64,000 bases of DNA from Brachypodius melanocephalos (Eukaryota > Chordata > Aves > Passeriformes > Pycnonotidae), in assembly GCA_013398615.1 (NCBI GenBank), contig VZSR01002145.1, positions 2,739,918 through 2,803,917 of the forward strand, written 5' to 3'. The notes beneath the pieces were generated by a model, which made no database searches, was not told where the DNA came from, and saw only the letters and a list, made by a program, of their open reading frames with translations. Both the position numbers and the translations under genes were made by a program. The stretch's first letter is position 1. Every line of letters starts with the position of its first letter. Shown here piece after piece: positions 24,046 to 37,500 of the stretch.

Positions 24046-27000
24046 TGATAAATTACATATTACACAATATCTACTCATTCCATCCATACTCCGGAAAAGG
24101 AGAATTTGTGAGAAACTGGAGATGCTGCACCAACCAAAACTTAAAAGATAACCTATCAGTGGGAGACAAACTGTAGTGAATATTCTCTTGCTGTCTAATA
24201 AATGTCTTTCATTTGTGAAAGGCATTTTGGTTTGTTTTATTCACTGCTGCTGGAAAGCTATTTTCAGAGCTATCAGGTCCATAAATACCAGTAATGAACA
24301 GGTATAATTGCCACACACTTAAAATAGCTTGTACACATGGGAGGGAACGATATCCTTAGTGTCAGATATACCTTGAAGAATGGCCAAATCAAAAGCCTCA
24401 TATGCAAAAAGATCCTCAAATTTTTATGTATTGTAACAAGGACAGTATCTTGCTGAAACCTGTTGTTCTCTGCATTGTAGCAATTACCTCTGCATGTCAG
24501 GTGCTCCTGTAAATCTGCCTTCTGTTTGCTGAATTATTTAGAGCCAAACTAATTTTAGAATATTTCCGGCAACTGCATTGACTGATCATATTGCAATCTT
24601 GTGAATATGTAAAAGCCCTGAGAGTTAAAAATGTGATTGTCACAGTTAGTCTCAGCCTTTCACAGCCAAGAGTGACAGAAAACTGCAGCACTTGTCCTGG
24701 AATGTTATCTCTAAGCAATGTTTTTCTTTATGGCATTTCTTTTTTTTCAATTTGGCACTCATTTATTTAGGGAAGACCAGGTGGGTTTGAAGGGTAAGAA
24801 ACGTTGGAGGGTAAAAAAATTGCAGTTCTTTTTGAGCAGAGAGCCCCAAGTTGCAGCTGACTATGTCATTGCTGGATTTTTGTTCTTTTTTTTTTTTTTA
24901 AATGTTTGTGTGTTCTGCATCATCAGTGAGTCACAATCCCCAGGAGGATGTATATCAATGCAAGTGTCACAAAGCAGTTTTAACTTCATGATCAGTTGTT
25001 TTTCACTCAGGACCCAGAGGCAGTTGGAGTTTCCAAGAAACTATAATCCAGATAATCTTCACATAATATTATCTGAATTATAAAAATTCCTATTATTGCA
25101 ATGTCTTAGGGAAGGAAGATGCAAGATCAGCTTCATGTTTTATGACAACCAACAATTAAAACTATCTAAAAAGAAATTCAAAAGCATTTAGACAGCCTTT
25201 TCCTACATTTTTTGTTAATTTTATATATATTTTTTAGTTGTTTCAAGCAGAAGAGTATCTGGGAGTAATACCTACTCTGTTTCATGTTGAAATGTTAAAG
25301 TTACCAGATGTCCTTGATTCATCTTGGCAGTCCCCATGTGCTTTTCATCATTTGTCTCGTGGCAGAAGACACTAATTAAAATGAAATAGAGTAGAACTCC
25401 ACGCTCAGGACACTTTTTGTCAACTTTTGGCACCACGGTCAAGCCGGGATTGTTTTGCTGTGATATTTAAACAGAGAGCTGATGGCTCCAAGCCACGCTG
25501 ACATTTGTTTCCTGAGAGGGAAAGGTGGAAAACCATTCCCATTAAGCTGGAACACGGAGCATACGGGCGCTGTGGGCGGTGTGGCTGAGCCAGGTCGGAG
25601 GAACCTACTGGCCCTGCTCTCTATGGGGCCACTTGGGGTGGCCAATTCCCCCAGGAGGAGCCACCCTGCTCCTCGGTGCTGCCCAGAAAAGGAAGCTCTG
25701 AGCACCCACTGATCCCTCTCGGCGCTGTTACGAAATGTTTGGAGCGTTCAGGAGCTCTGGGAGCTAAATTTAGAGTGTCTGGATGTGCTCTGGATATTGT
25801 TGAGTGGATGTTTCCTATGGGATGAGGGGAGGTGGATGGAGTAAACTCAAAATTCACAACGTCCTGAGCCTGAGACCACTGGAAATCATATGGATAATGA
25901 GGCTTGCACTTGGTGTGAGAAGGAAACTCAGGTGTTTGTATTCTTTTCAGCTTAATCATGTTGCTTTTTGTTTTTAAAAAAGAACATTTTACAGTATTGT
26001 TTTGGGAGAAATCTGTTTTATTTTAGCCTCGAAATGATGCCTTCCTCTTTCTCATTTGCTGTTGAGAAATAAGCAGTGTTTGAACAGGCCTCAGGGAGGT
26101 GACCTGAATTGTATGGAGGGCAAAGAGAAGAGCTTTTTAATTCTTTGTGACCTTTGGAAGTGACTCCTGTGGGCTGACAAGCAGAATACAGGTAGGGTGA
26201 TGAAGAATGCTTTGACAATACCTTAACATACCTGTGCTACCTGATCTGATACCATACAAATGAGTTTAATGGCAAAAATCCAATGGTAAATGACTCTTCG
26301 AAGTAGGGCTTCTTTCTTTAAAAAGTAGGGCTTTTGCAGTAAACCTGAATTAATTTTAGCAGCTATATTCAGTTTAATAACTCCAGTTGCTTAAGACTAA
26401 AGGCAGCAAGAATTTGTAAGGAGTACAGCAAGAAGAATCTTGTTGACAGAGTCAACATCCATCAAACTGCAGGTCATTTTCTTAGGTTCAGTCTGGTCAA
26501 CTGCAGCTTTAGAAAGCTAAGTAACTTCTGTCACCGCAGTTTTACTGGCTCCTTCACCATAATAAAATTTTTTTTGGTGTTCCTAAACACCAAAGTCATT
26601 CTCTCTTTTTCTTTCTCTTACTATTTTTTTTTTTAAGTTTTTGAGGTCAAGTCAGCTTTTCCAGATTAATAGTCAAAGATTATTCTGAAATATCCCCATC
26701 CATTGCAAAACACGGGATTTCAGGCCTGAATCCCACTTCCAGCTGTCATGGAAATTTCCAGTCCCATCCCAAAGGAAAATTCCATTTTCAGTCTTCCATT
26801 CAGACCCCTGTTTAGGAAAGGCTGTGCTGTGAATGAGTGTCCCCCTCAAATCCCATTGATGCAGCTCGTTCTAACTTCTTTCAACAGTTTCAAACCCTAT
26901 GATTTAGCCACAGAAACTTGTGTTCATTTCACAAATGAATGAATGAATGGCTTTTACAGATACAGATTTATGTGATGTAACACATTTACTATCAAAAGTG

Positions 27001-30000
27001 TGGTGAGCAGTAAGTTTATCTAGTAAAAAAAAAGAGAAGTGTTACAATCTCCTATTGACACCCTGCACTTCATAGACATTATTTTCTTGCTAAGGAGACA
27101 ACTCGTTCTTTAACCCAAAACATTTTAATTTAGTAACATATATTATAAAAAAAGAATTACTAAGTGAGTGTAGTTGTAACTGTGTTGCTAAAATTGCAGC
27201 AGTTCACGCTAAATAAATTAAGAGTATTAGAGGGATATGTGTCAGAAATTTAAACCTCCAAAATAATGGGAACTGAGCAAGTGTTCAAACAGCATATTCG
27301 TGGCCTTTGAGAAAAACATCCAGACCCAATTAGAACCATTTCTTGAAGTCTGCAGAGTTTCTTTTTTACTTTCCTATATATGCAATAAAATATTTGAAAC
27401 ATTCCCCCTTCTCATTGTTTGAAACTGAAATGTGATTTATTTTTTTTTTAATATCCCAATGCTTCTTTGGCTCCGTTTAAATCAATGGCAAGAAATTCTT
27501 GTACTAAAACAAGCAGTATTAGCTATAATTCTTGAAGGATGACTTAGTAAAATACAGACTTTCTTAGGCATTCTTTTGGCTCATAATCTAACATTTTTAC
27601 TGCTTGTGTAATGATGGAACTATTGGTTTTAATGCCATTTATTAGTTCAATAGCTAGAGTTCAAACTGGGTAGAGCTTAGGCTCTCCGATAGATAGATAG
27701 TGGATATTGTAGGAATATTTCTTGCTTGTGGGAAGCAAGACAGGAGCTGACAGTTTAACAGTGGGTGCATTTGTGGGTGAAATTCAGTACTGGGAAAGGG
27801 GCCAGTTCCCGGTGATTTCATTCTTCAGGAGAGAACATTAACGCAGGCATCTTGCTGCAGCCAAGGGAAGCCAGCTCCCCTGACCCTAATCATCCCAAAT
27901 GAGTGCATGGCCAGCAGCCACGAGACACCGAGTGCCCAGCCTGGGGAGCGGCAGAGGGAAGCCCGGAGCAGGGAGCAGCTGGCACCGCTTCCTGGAGCCG
28001 AGGGGCTGCGGAGGAGGAGGAGGGCTGGCCAGGCTGCTCCGGGCCGCTGCCAGCGCCACATTCCCCTGCAGCCAGGCTCCCTGCGGAGCGCTTAGCGCGG
28101 CCCTGCTGCTTTGGGAACACAGGCTGACCCCCCGCTTCCCAGCCTTTAAAAAAACCTGTTATTTCCCTTCTGTAATATTTGTGTTATTGCCATGTCAGCG
28201 CTCTGTTTATTCCATTTCTCTCAATGGTAAGAAAATATCAAACCATCCTTCTAAACTTACCACAGATATTTCATATCGAATTAATGTGTTAAAACAGTAC
28301 AACACATCTTAATGTGCCTTTCTAAAGAATTATTATCCTGAGCATGGTAAAGACAGTCTCTTTGGAGAAGCTGGAGCACAATGACTTGTCCTTCCAACTT
28401 TCCTGTCTTTTGTTGAGGACAAGGGTGGAGTTAAAAAATCAGGCAAGCAAGGATTTCACCTTTGTTGTTAATCCACGAAACACCTAAGAATAAATCTGAT
28501 CTTGTTTAGTCCGCCTGTAAAGTAACTAAAGGATCAGTAAATGAAATTGAACAGGAAAACGGTTGTTTTAAAAAATAGTTTAAATGTACTTTTCTCAGCT
28601 CTGTATTCAGCACTCAGGTTAGTGGCCAAATCTCTTTTCCACACAAATCAATCACTTTGTGTCTGATTTCAACAGGAGATTGATTTCCTACCTTGAACCT
28701 TGGTACACCTTTGTACCTCCAGTTAAGCTATTTCTTCTCCATGTTTTCTTGAATTTACTCTACTTACAGGCTCGCTGGTTCCTAAGTATTTTGTAATGGA
28801 AAAGGTGCAGAACACATCAAATCAGGAACAAATAAATTGTTATTTTTCTTGTCTAAACTAAAGAGTTTCAAAGCAGGACTCAGGGCTCGAGAATTCTCCT
28901 GTGACCGCAGTGTTTGCCTGTTGCCAAGGCCTGTAGTGGGATCTGGATCCTTGTTGTGACAAAATAAGTTCCTCCACCACAAGTAAATGTCGTCTCCACA
29001 AAATGGAATAATTTCAAACTCAGCATGACAGTTAAAAGCCCTTGGCTTTCAGCAAACTGGGACGTAAGCAGCAAATCAAACAACCCATTTTCTTTTTGAT
29101 GCAGAGCCATGAGGTTGGCTACTTAGATTCTCACTTTTCGTGCAATAATAAAATTCTCTTCTGCCCCTTGCTGTTAGGCACTGATGCTGTGACATGCATG
29201 AGAATTCCAGGCACATATGGGAAAAAATCAACTTGCCATGGAAGATTTACTGGTGAGGCAACGGTCATTTTTTTTCTTTCTCTGCAGTTCTGAGCCTGGA
29301 ACAGCTTCCTTGTCTCCAGCAGATGAGAACGAAATCTGGCTCATTTAATCTAATTTTGTCTCCGCCAACAGATCCTTCTCTCAGTTCTGGTCTGCAGAGC
29401 TGATTTTTATAATAGCTTCAATAGGGAAAAAAGAGAGAAAAAAATTTAAAATCTCAGCATAGAGAGTCTCAAATGTTTCCTCTGGACATTTTGTAACTCC
29501 CACTGTTAACCAGTAACTGTGCATCTTTTTTATTTGAATAATGATGCCCATAACACTGGAAGCTCTAACATTTACTCAGCCAAGACCATTTATCTTGTTG
29601 TAACAGGATCAGCATCTCAGCTGGGGTTTCTGGATGCTACTCTACTACAAACAAAATTAAAACCAGCAGTCAGCTGAAATTAATAGTATATGGGAGCCAC
29701 AGTGTTACTCTGCTCACACACGGAAGGACGTGTGGAGGGTGTTAAATCCCAGCACAATGCACTGAGAGAAATGGATTTTTCCATAATTACCAAAACCCTT
29801 AGATAGCAGCTATCACCAGGAACCAGGAGAGCTCCTGAAAATATCGCTCCAACATCCCTAATGGATGGTTTTCCTCGTGGCTACGTCGGCAAGAGCTCGG
29901 TGCCAGCTTCCCCCCTCCTCCTGCGCTGCAATACGTAGGACGCCTTTATTCCCAAACGGGAGCGTTTGCTTGCTGACATCACATGCGGTAGGATCCTTTT

Positions 30001-31219
30001 GTTTGCCTGTGTCTCCTGCATTGAAATGTTTGTCTGAGTCACAGATCCCGCTGCCTCCCTGCCCCTATGTCATGCTGCTTGCTTCAGACCTTCTCCCTGA
30101 CTCACAGTTTTTAAATTTTGACACAGCCCGATTTTGCTGCATGGCAACTCAAGACTTTTCCCTTTAATATTTTATTATGTAATTTTTACCTAAACCCTAT
30201 AATGATGCAAAACCCACTGCCTTTTTTTTTTCTTTTTTCCCTTTTTTTTTTTTTTTTTGCAGTCTTTCTTGAATTGGGAGACTTTATGACTCAGATTCAG
30301 CACTGAATTTCACTTCAAGGCAAAGTCAGTTTGTATACTAAATAAAAAATTTAGGATAGTGACTCCCACAACTTGAATTCTCCATTTAGCTGCTGGCTGA
30401 GTTTCCTCAGCTCTAACGTTACCGAGTGCTCTGCCAAAAGGGGTCATCTCTGTGCATGTGTACAAACACTTCTCATAATTGAAGTAATTACTATTTTGCA
30501 GTGCAGCACCTTTCTTCTCCTCTAATAATCTCCTTGATTTGTTTTCTCTTAATAAAAAGAGGACAAAAAGCTGCTGTGCTTTCAGTGTACATTCATTCTC
30601 TGGGTTTACTCTGGAGCTGCTGATACTGCTGGTGCCTAAATCTGGCTTTCCTCTTTATTACAGCCACGAACAAAAGAGATCCTGATTACAGCAAGAAATG
30701 AAATGAAGAACGTGGAAGACAGGGCTAAGCAGCAGCTTGGTTCAAGCCTGAGCCAAGGTAAAATATTCTCACTTACTGAGACAGGAACATAAAATTATCG
30801 TGCTGGATTAAATCCTTTGTCCTTCAGATCCAGCCTTTCCTCTCTGTTGTTGCCACCACAGGATAAATGAGAAGTTCAAAGCAGAGCTTTGGTTGTCCTT
30901 GACCAAGGACTTTGCGGCAGGTGAGGGCTAAAGCCCCACTCTGGTGGAGCACTGAAAGCTGCATTTCTCTTCCAGCATCCACTGCCTGTGTCCTGCTCTG
31001 AGCCTGTGGTGAGCACAATGCTGCATCCAACCTCCTTAAAATTCAGGTACACACAAAGCCAGATGACTGATCCACATGCCTGTCATTAAATGTGCTGTGC
31101 TACAGGCTCTCATTTCATTGTCTTTTTACCCAGTGTGAAAAGATGGAGTTGTAGCCCCCATACCTCCCCTCCCCCAAAAAAACCAAACCAAAAAAGCCCC
31201 AACCCCAAAGCTGAAGCTG
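24046..31219. other. Intergenic region between PPM1E and RAD51C
   Basis: This region is mostly AT-rich with no convincing protein gene. It contains homopolymer runs (24887-24900, 27438-27449, 30219-30259), a short GATA run near 27690, and a GC-rich block at about 27890-28130. It also has an exon-like plus-strand segment at 30664-30757, listed separately. Open frames here are 60-140 codons with no recognisable domain. PPM1E starts to the left and RAD51C ends to the right, both on the minus strand. Confidence 0.75.
30664..30757 (+). other. Exon-like open segment of an unknown plus-strand transcript
   Basis: A pyrimidine-rich tract and acceptor ('ctttattacag') precede 94 nt that end at a donor matching AAG|GTAAAA. 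One frame is open across all 31 codons and encodes a charged peptide with pieces such as TKEILITARNEMKNVED and AKQQLGSSLSQ; at least one other frame has a stop. I do not recognise the peptide. It lies on the strand opposite RAD51C, about 460 bp past the RAD51C poly(A) signal. It could be an exon of a non-coding RNA, an exon of an unknown gene, or chance. Confidence 0.3.
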
Positions 31220-31241
31220 CTTGTTATAGAAAACATAGATT

Positions 31242-31247
31242 TTTATT
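31242..31247 (-). terminator. RAD51C: RAD51C polyadenylation signal AATAAA
   Basis: The plus strand reads 'tttatt', which is AATAAA on the RAD51C strand, 183 nt after the stop codon. Cleavage would be expected near 31220-31230. It is the first canonical hexamer I see after the stop; alternative sites further on are possible. Confidence 0.7.
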
Positions 31248-31429
31248 ATAAAAGTACAATAATTCCACACAAAAAGGAATTTTCTGCCACAGAAATTTGC
31301 ACATTGCAGTCTTAACGTTAAAATCAAGTCCTGAGCAGGAACTGAAGTTGAGAGTCTCTCAGGCTGCCTTTGGCTGCACCTTCACTCTGCCACTGCTCTC
31401 CTGCAGGTTTTTACAATCCCACTTTGGAA

Positions 31430-31537
31430 TCACTGTTGCTTCTCCTCCTCTGTCCGTGGCCGTTTCCGAGGGTTCAGCTCAGTCCCTCCTGAGCTCTGAG
31501 TGACAGCTGGAGGCTGCACATCTCGGAAGCCATGGGA
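31430..31537 (-). CDS. RAD51C: RAD51C coding exon 9 and stop
   Basis: It is 108 nt including TGA. It encodes SHGFRDVQPPAVTQ, then LNPRKRPRTEEEKQQ. The basic PRKRPR cluster followed by acidic residues matches the C-terminal nuclear localisation signal of the family. The acceptor is CTTCCAG|TCC. Confidence 0.96.
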   Translation of the reverse strand, partial: SHGFRDVQPPAVTQSSGGTELNPRKRPRTEEEKQQ

Positions 31538-34500
31538 CTGGAAGATGGAAGGAAAATCATGTGCTAAGGCTTGTAGGGATAGAAAGCATGAGTAACCAGT
31601 TCCCAGAAGATCAGAATGAGGGATCATGCTGCCATTTATTTGGGATGAGCAGCCACAGAATGTTTATAGACCAGGTTAAGCTCAGCACTGCAAACTTTAC
31701 AACACATGTGCCAACTAATGTCTGCTCATTCTGTTTTTTATAGATATTTTATTTTCACCAACCAGGCTATCACTTTCATTTTGCTGTTTATCACCCCTAT
31801 GGCTATGAAAAACTGCTTCTCTGTAAATTAACTTATGTTGCCTATTTAAATAAATCAAAAGACAAATCCATCAGCTCCCACAGAAGCAAGGAGATGACTG
31901 GATTAATTGCCTCAGTCATTTTCAGAAACAAAACTGTGAATTTCTACAACCTAGGATATTTTTGTTCCATGTACCTACTTAATGAACTGAAAACATCAAT
32001 GAGACATTGTAAGAGAACAGCAGAGCTGAATTTGTCTCTAGACTGCAAAGACTGTTCCAGCATAGTAATTTATGGGACACAATGGGATGAAAACCTTTGA
32101 CTGCCAAAAACTAAATGTAGAAGTGAAAACTACATGCTGCTACACAGGAGAGTGCTTGAAGTGATCTATCTGGCCTAGTACTACTCATATTTTCTGTTAC
32201 TGTAGCTCACAATTTAATTTTTAACCATTTTAAAATACGAAAGATCTCGAAGTCAGTTAGTTAAACATGTCATGGATGCAGATGGAGATGATGAGATGTT
32301 GTGTGAAGCCTGCAATTCTCTGAATTCCCATCTCCAGACAAATGCTGTGCAGAGAGCACTGCTGACAGCTCAGTGAAGACTCTCAGCTCAGACTTAGTGA
32401 GGAAAAGGCATTAATCAGAACACAAAATTGCTTTGCTGATCAGAAATGCTCAGGTAGAGACAATGTGGGGACAAGAGCATTTAAGGAATGCTGACATTTT
32501 GGGTTGGTGCAGTGTGAGGAAAGCAAGCAGAATTACCACCAGACGTGACTCTGCCCAAATGCCAGCGTGTCCCACACCAAGATCAATCCCAAACCCCAGC
32601 AAAATGCCTTGTCTAAATCTCCCATCTCTGTATTTCTATTTCTGAATGCCTCACCTCACCCAACCCGGGCTTTTTAAAGGAACAAACAGCAAGAGATGCT
32701 ACAAGGGCAGGATCTGTGCAGCCCCTCTGCTATTTATAAGCAACTCAAGTGTTACTCTAAAGAGCATAATGGGGAATCTTCAAGTTTAATGTTTCACTGC
32801 ATCTAATCTCTGCCATTTCCCTGAGGCACAAAGGTGGATCTGTAGCCAAGTATCCACTTAATCCAGAATGCTGACTCCCAGTGAAAGCATTCCAAGAGTT
32901 CTAAGGGCCAGAACATAAAGCAGGCTGCCCAGGATGGATGTCTTGCACTTGGTTCCAGGCAGGCACCTTGAAAATGCACGATTTTTATGTATATTTGTGA
33001 GGTTTGGTCGTGGGTTTCAGATGGTGAGGATGTGGCTGCTGGAACCAAGGACAAAGCTGAGTCTTCTGTCATTTTGAATTGTTCCTTAATGGCCCCTGGA
33101 TTTACACCCTCAGCATTAAGACTGGCAAGGGTAGATGTGTTTATTACCTGAGCAGTGCTCCCATTGCTGGCCTGGCAGACCCTCCACAGTTCAGGAAAAC
33201 ACAATTCCTACCTGGATTTAGATCCTGAGTTTCTGTCTTTCACTATGAAATAATCAGGTCACATTCCTGGGAAATTCAGGTGAATCAACCGAGCTACTTA
33301 CTCCCTTGTGCATAAATCAATTTCCATTTCTGTACTGTGCATTTAAGAATGAATCCTTACCAGCCTTTGGAAGCAAGGATTTCATGGGAGAGGAGTTCCA
33401 CAGCCCCCTCAGAGTGGTGACTGACTCCAGTGTGCTGGAAAGGACAGGGATAAAAAAACCCCAGAGCTCACTCATGAGGATTAAGGGAAAAAACACAGGG
33501 ATAATCTTAAATTTTAACTAATCTTTGATGCAGTCTCAACTCTGTTTCAAGATAGTGTGCATGCACACAGAAGAGACCATAGCTGTTTTATGGTGCTTAT
33601 AAAACTGAAAGAAAAAGACAATTAAACTGCCTGAGAAAAAAATCCATCTGTTTGTCAGCTGAGAAAAAAATGGACTCACATTACATGATCCAAACAACCT
33701 TGGGACGTAGTCTGACTTCTCCTTTTAGTCTTTATAAAAGTATATATCTGCAGTATTTCTTCTGTCCAGGTGAATACATTCAGGAGTAGGGGGAAGAAAA
33801 AGATCTGATTTCCGTTTGAAAGTTTGAGGATCTCATCTGATGGCAGCATTAAAATCTGCAGAAAATGCTATGGCAACGTGTTTCCATGAGGACACGTAGC
33901 AAATAGTTATGGAGTTGTACCTATGGATCTGACATTTGAGGACGGAAGAGTTGAGTGGTGCTGTCTTTTTAAACCTAAATACAGCTTAGACAGCATCTCT
34001 GCTCATTAATATGTATCTAAGCACTCCACAATAGGAAATAATCACAGGATTTAACTAGGGATGAACAAGGACTCCAGCCATAAGCTGGAAGCTCCTTCTA
34101 TGATAGGGACAGAAGAGAAAAATCTCTGTATATTGGCTGGGTGTAGGGTCGGTGTAGGATAAACACAACGTGGGCTGTACCACACATAAAGCAGAGATGG
34201 GGAAATACCTATGGAACAAAGCACTGGTGAAGCCTCTGGAATTCCAGGTTTAATTCTGGTCATCCTCATCCTAAAGAGATGAACTCAGCTGGAACAGATG
34301 CAAACCTGAGAAACCACACCCCACTTGACCAGGGAGAAAATGGTTCAGGTGTCCCAAAATGAGGGCTCAGATCATTCTTGGTAACTGCACTTAGGACAAA
34401 AGCTAACATCAGGGGCAGGTAAAATAAGCAGCACCAGCTGCAGAAGAGATGAGGACAGGCTGCCTGAAAGTTTGATCTGGAAATCAAAAGTATCTTAACT

Positions 34501-37500
34501 TTGAGTAGACAAAATGCTGGGTCACTTTTCTAAAGAGAAAAAAAGCAAACTACTCCTAAATCTGGAGATATCCCAGCTTCTCTTCAGAAGACAGCTGAAA
34601 AGCAACAGTAAGAAAGCAAAGAGCATTGTCAAATTTGTCTGAAAATTCCTTTCCAGCTGGCGGTGTGCTCCCACCTGTGAATGCCATTCCCAAAGGAATA
34701 CTCACTGTGATGTGATAGGCTATGGTGGACTCCTTCTGACTTGGTGATTTGTACAACGTGGCCAGCCTGGGAAAACAAACCTCAGGTAATTATCATTTAT
34801 TAATACAGTAATAAAAATTCCAAATAGCCCAGTGCCCAGACCCAAGTTTTCCTACAGTACCAGTGGAATTCTTAGGGATGTATTTTCATATAGGTCATTC
34901 AAACTGTGGATTCCCATCCTTACATGACCTGTTCAGCTCAAACACAATCTAGACCTACTAAAAAGAGTGAATGATTAATTAGCCTTGTTTCATCACAGTA
35001 TTTGATGACATTTTTGGAACAGTATTCATCATGAATTAATTCCAAATGTCACTTTTTTAAAATGCAAACAAAAAAGGTTTTGAGCACAACTCTTCCCTAC
35101 TCCATTAATCACTTGTTCTTTGACCTCTCAAAGCTGGGAGAGACCTTCAAGAATTCCAGTACTTCTAGGGAGGCTTTTCCCAGAGATTTCACAAGCCTGT
35201 CAATATAACCCAGAGGCTGGAGATGTTCTATTTCTAAGCCTGCCCTTGCCACTGACACACAGCACAACCTTGAGAAAATAGTTTCCCTTTTACTTCTCCT
35301 CTGACACTTCCCTGATTTGCTGCATTTAGACTCTAAGCAGTACACCTGGATTTGCGTTCTACAGTAAATGCTTGCATAATACAGAGAGAAAATTGCAAAG
35401 CAGCTCAAAAGGAGAGGGGTTTTCAACCCTTGTCAGGGCTGCACCATGCCCACCTCCCCAAAACTCACACTTACATAAGCCAATCTAGAAAGTGTTCTGC
35501 TCTCTGGAGCGAGACACCCTGCCAAAAATCCTGTTAATTATTTTCGGGGGGTTTTTTCCTCCCTGAGGTGCCATTCTATTAGAGAGCACGTAATTACAGC
35601 CTGAGGAACGCTGCCACTTCATGTTAGCTACATAGGGAATTCCTCAGAACACTCAAATGCTGGGTTATACTTGACAAAATTGCCCAAATCTGGAGCTGCA
35701 GAAGCCAGGCTTTCACAAGAGCTCAGCTGGAACCTCTGACTCAACAGAGTCTTTCCTCCCAGCAAAGAGAACCCTTAGAATTAAGCTCTGACATTTTCAG
35801 TAGTAGAGAGAAAGGAGGAAACAGGGATCAGAGTTGGCCAAAGCACATTTAAAAATATTTTAGAAAAGGCAAATGGATCCTCAAACGATCTTTGTGCCTC
35901 AGTAACCTGATATAAAACCAACAAAGCCACAATGGATCATCAGCTATAGGCAGCCTATGCAAAAATAAGATAGCATTGGGCTATTTCTGCTTTTACAGTT
36001 GTGTCCAGAAGTGCTGTTTCTGCAGGCCCCACTCCTCTTTAGCTGCAGATTTACATCACTAAATAAGCCAGGTTTCTCTCTCCTTGGCTTGTTTTCTGCA
36101 ACTTCTATCTGTAGCCTTCCTAGCTCTGTTGCAGAAGAAAAAAAAGTTCTTTTCATATATAAAATTAACTTTTGTTCACTCTGCAATCATTATGTTGATG
36201 CAACTTGTCCTAAAAAGACTGTTAACTAATCAGTGATGTTAATTTAATTCCAAATTAAACAGCCTGCTGTAATCATCCTGCATTGCCTTCAGACTTAGGA
36301 TTTAAAAACAAAACTCCACAAGAAAGTGTCACTGCATTTTTTCTTTCAAATTCAACAAGCAAAACTCTGCCCAACAACATTCCAGCAGCATTTTTGCTCA
36401 CTGTTTGCACAAGATTAGGGAATTGCAGCACGGCTCCTTAATCTCAAGCTGCTGCATGGTGATATTATATACAGGACAGGAAAGAGAAATGACCTTGCAA
36501 TATAAAGAGGGGGGAAAAGAACCAGGAAACAGAGGAGATCTCATTGCAACAAACAGAATTTCACACTGTTTTTAGAAGGTTCAACCCCTGAAGCTCAGGC
36601 TGTCCTGAGGGTCACTGGCTAGGTGGCTCTAAAGCTTTCTTTGGCATCTCTGGCTTTGGACTGACTGGGGATGAAAACGTTGAAACAAAAAAAATATTTT
36701 CAAACAAATTATAGTGGCTACAACCTCCATGGAGGAGTGGGAGTTTCTTTATAATGAGACTGTTGAAATTGCACCTCTTCAGACATAAAAATCACCTCAT
36801 AACCCACCAGCTCAATACTTGCACTGAGTCTATGGCAAAAATTCTCATTAAAATGAGTTTTGTTTAAAAAAAGCCCCAACTCTATCTTGAAAAATGCAGA
36901 CAGTAAAAGAAATTTTCTACTCAGCCACAAGATCCTAAATCCTTGTGTGTGAACAACTGCCATCAGGGTGTTACACTTCTATAAACCATGGCATCCTGTC
37001 AGGAAGAACCCACCACGGTGGGGAGGAGGAGTTCAGCCCACACTGTCCCAGCCTGAACGAGAAAATTCCTGACCTTCGGGAAGCTGGGATGTGGCAGAGC
37101 AAGGCCAGGAGGCAAATTCAAACCCCTGCTTGGTCCCCATGGCCAGTTTGAGAGATTCTCCAGTGCCATGCTTGTATTTGTATGGATTTCCCTCACATTT
37201 TCCCTCACCTCTGACTGTTGTCCCAGTGGAAGATTAAACGGACGGTGGCAGCGTGTCCCCAGCTTTCTCCTGAGGAACACAAAGTGACAGATCATTATCT
37301 CTCACACTACCACCAGCAGCAAGCTGAAATGAAATTCATCTTCAAAAACCCTCCATGGTTAAAACAAAATATGCCTTTCTTGCAGCGATGCATCACACCA
37401 TTTTCATACTTGCAAGGATTTCACAATAAATACACCAGGATAAGGAATAACCTCTGTAGTCCAAGATTTATGGAAATCTTGATGCAATACTTCCATATTT

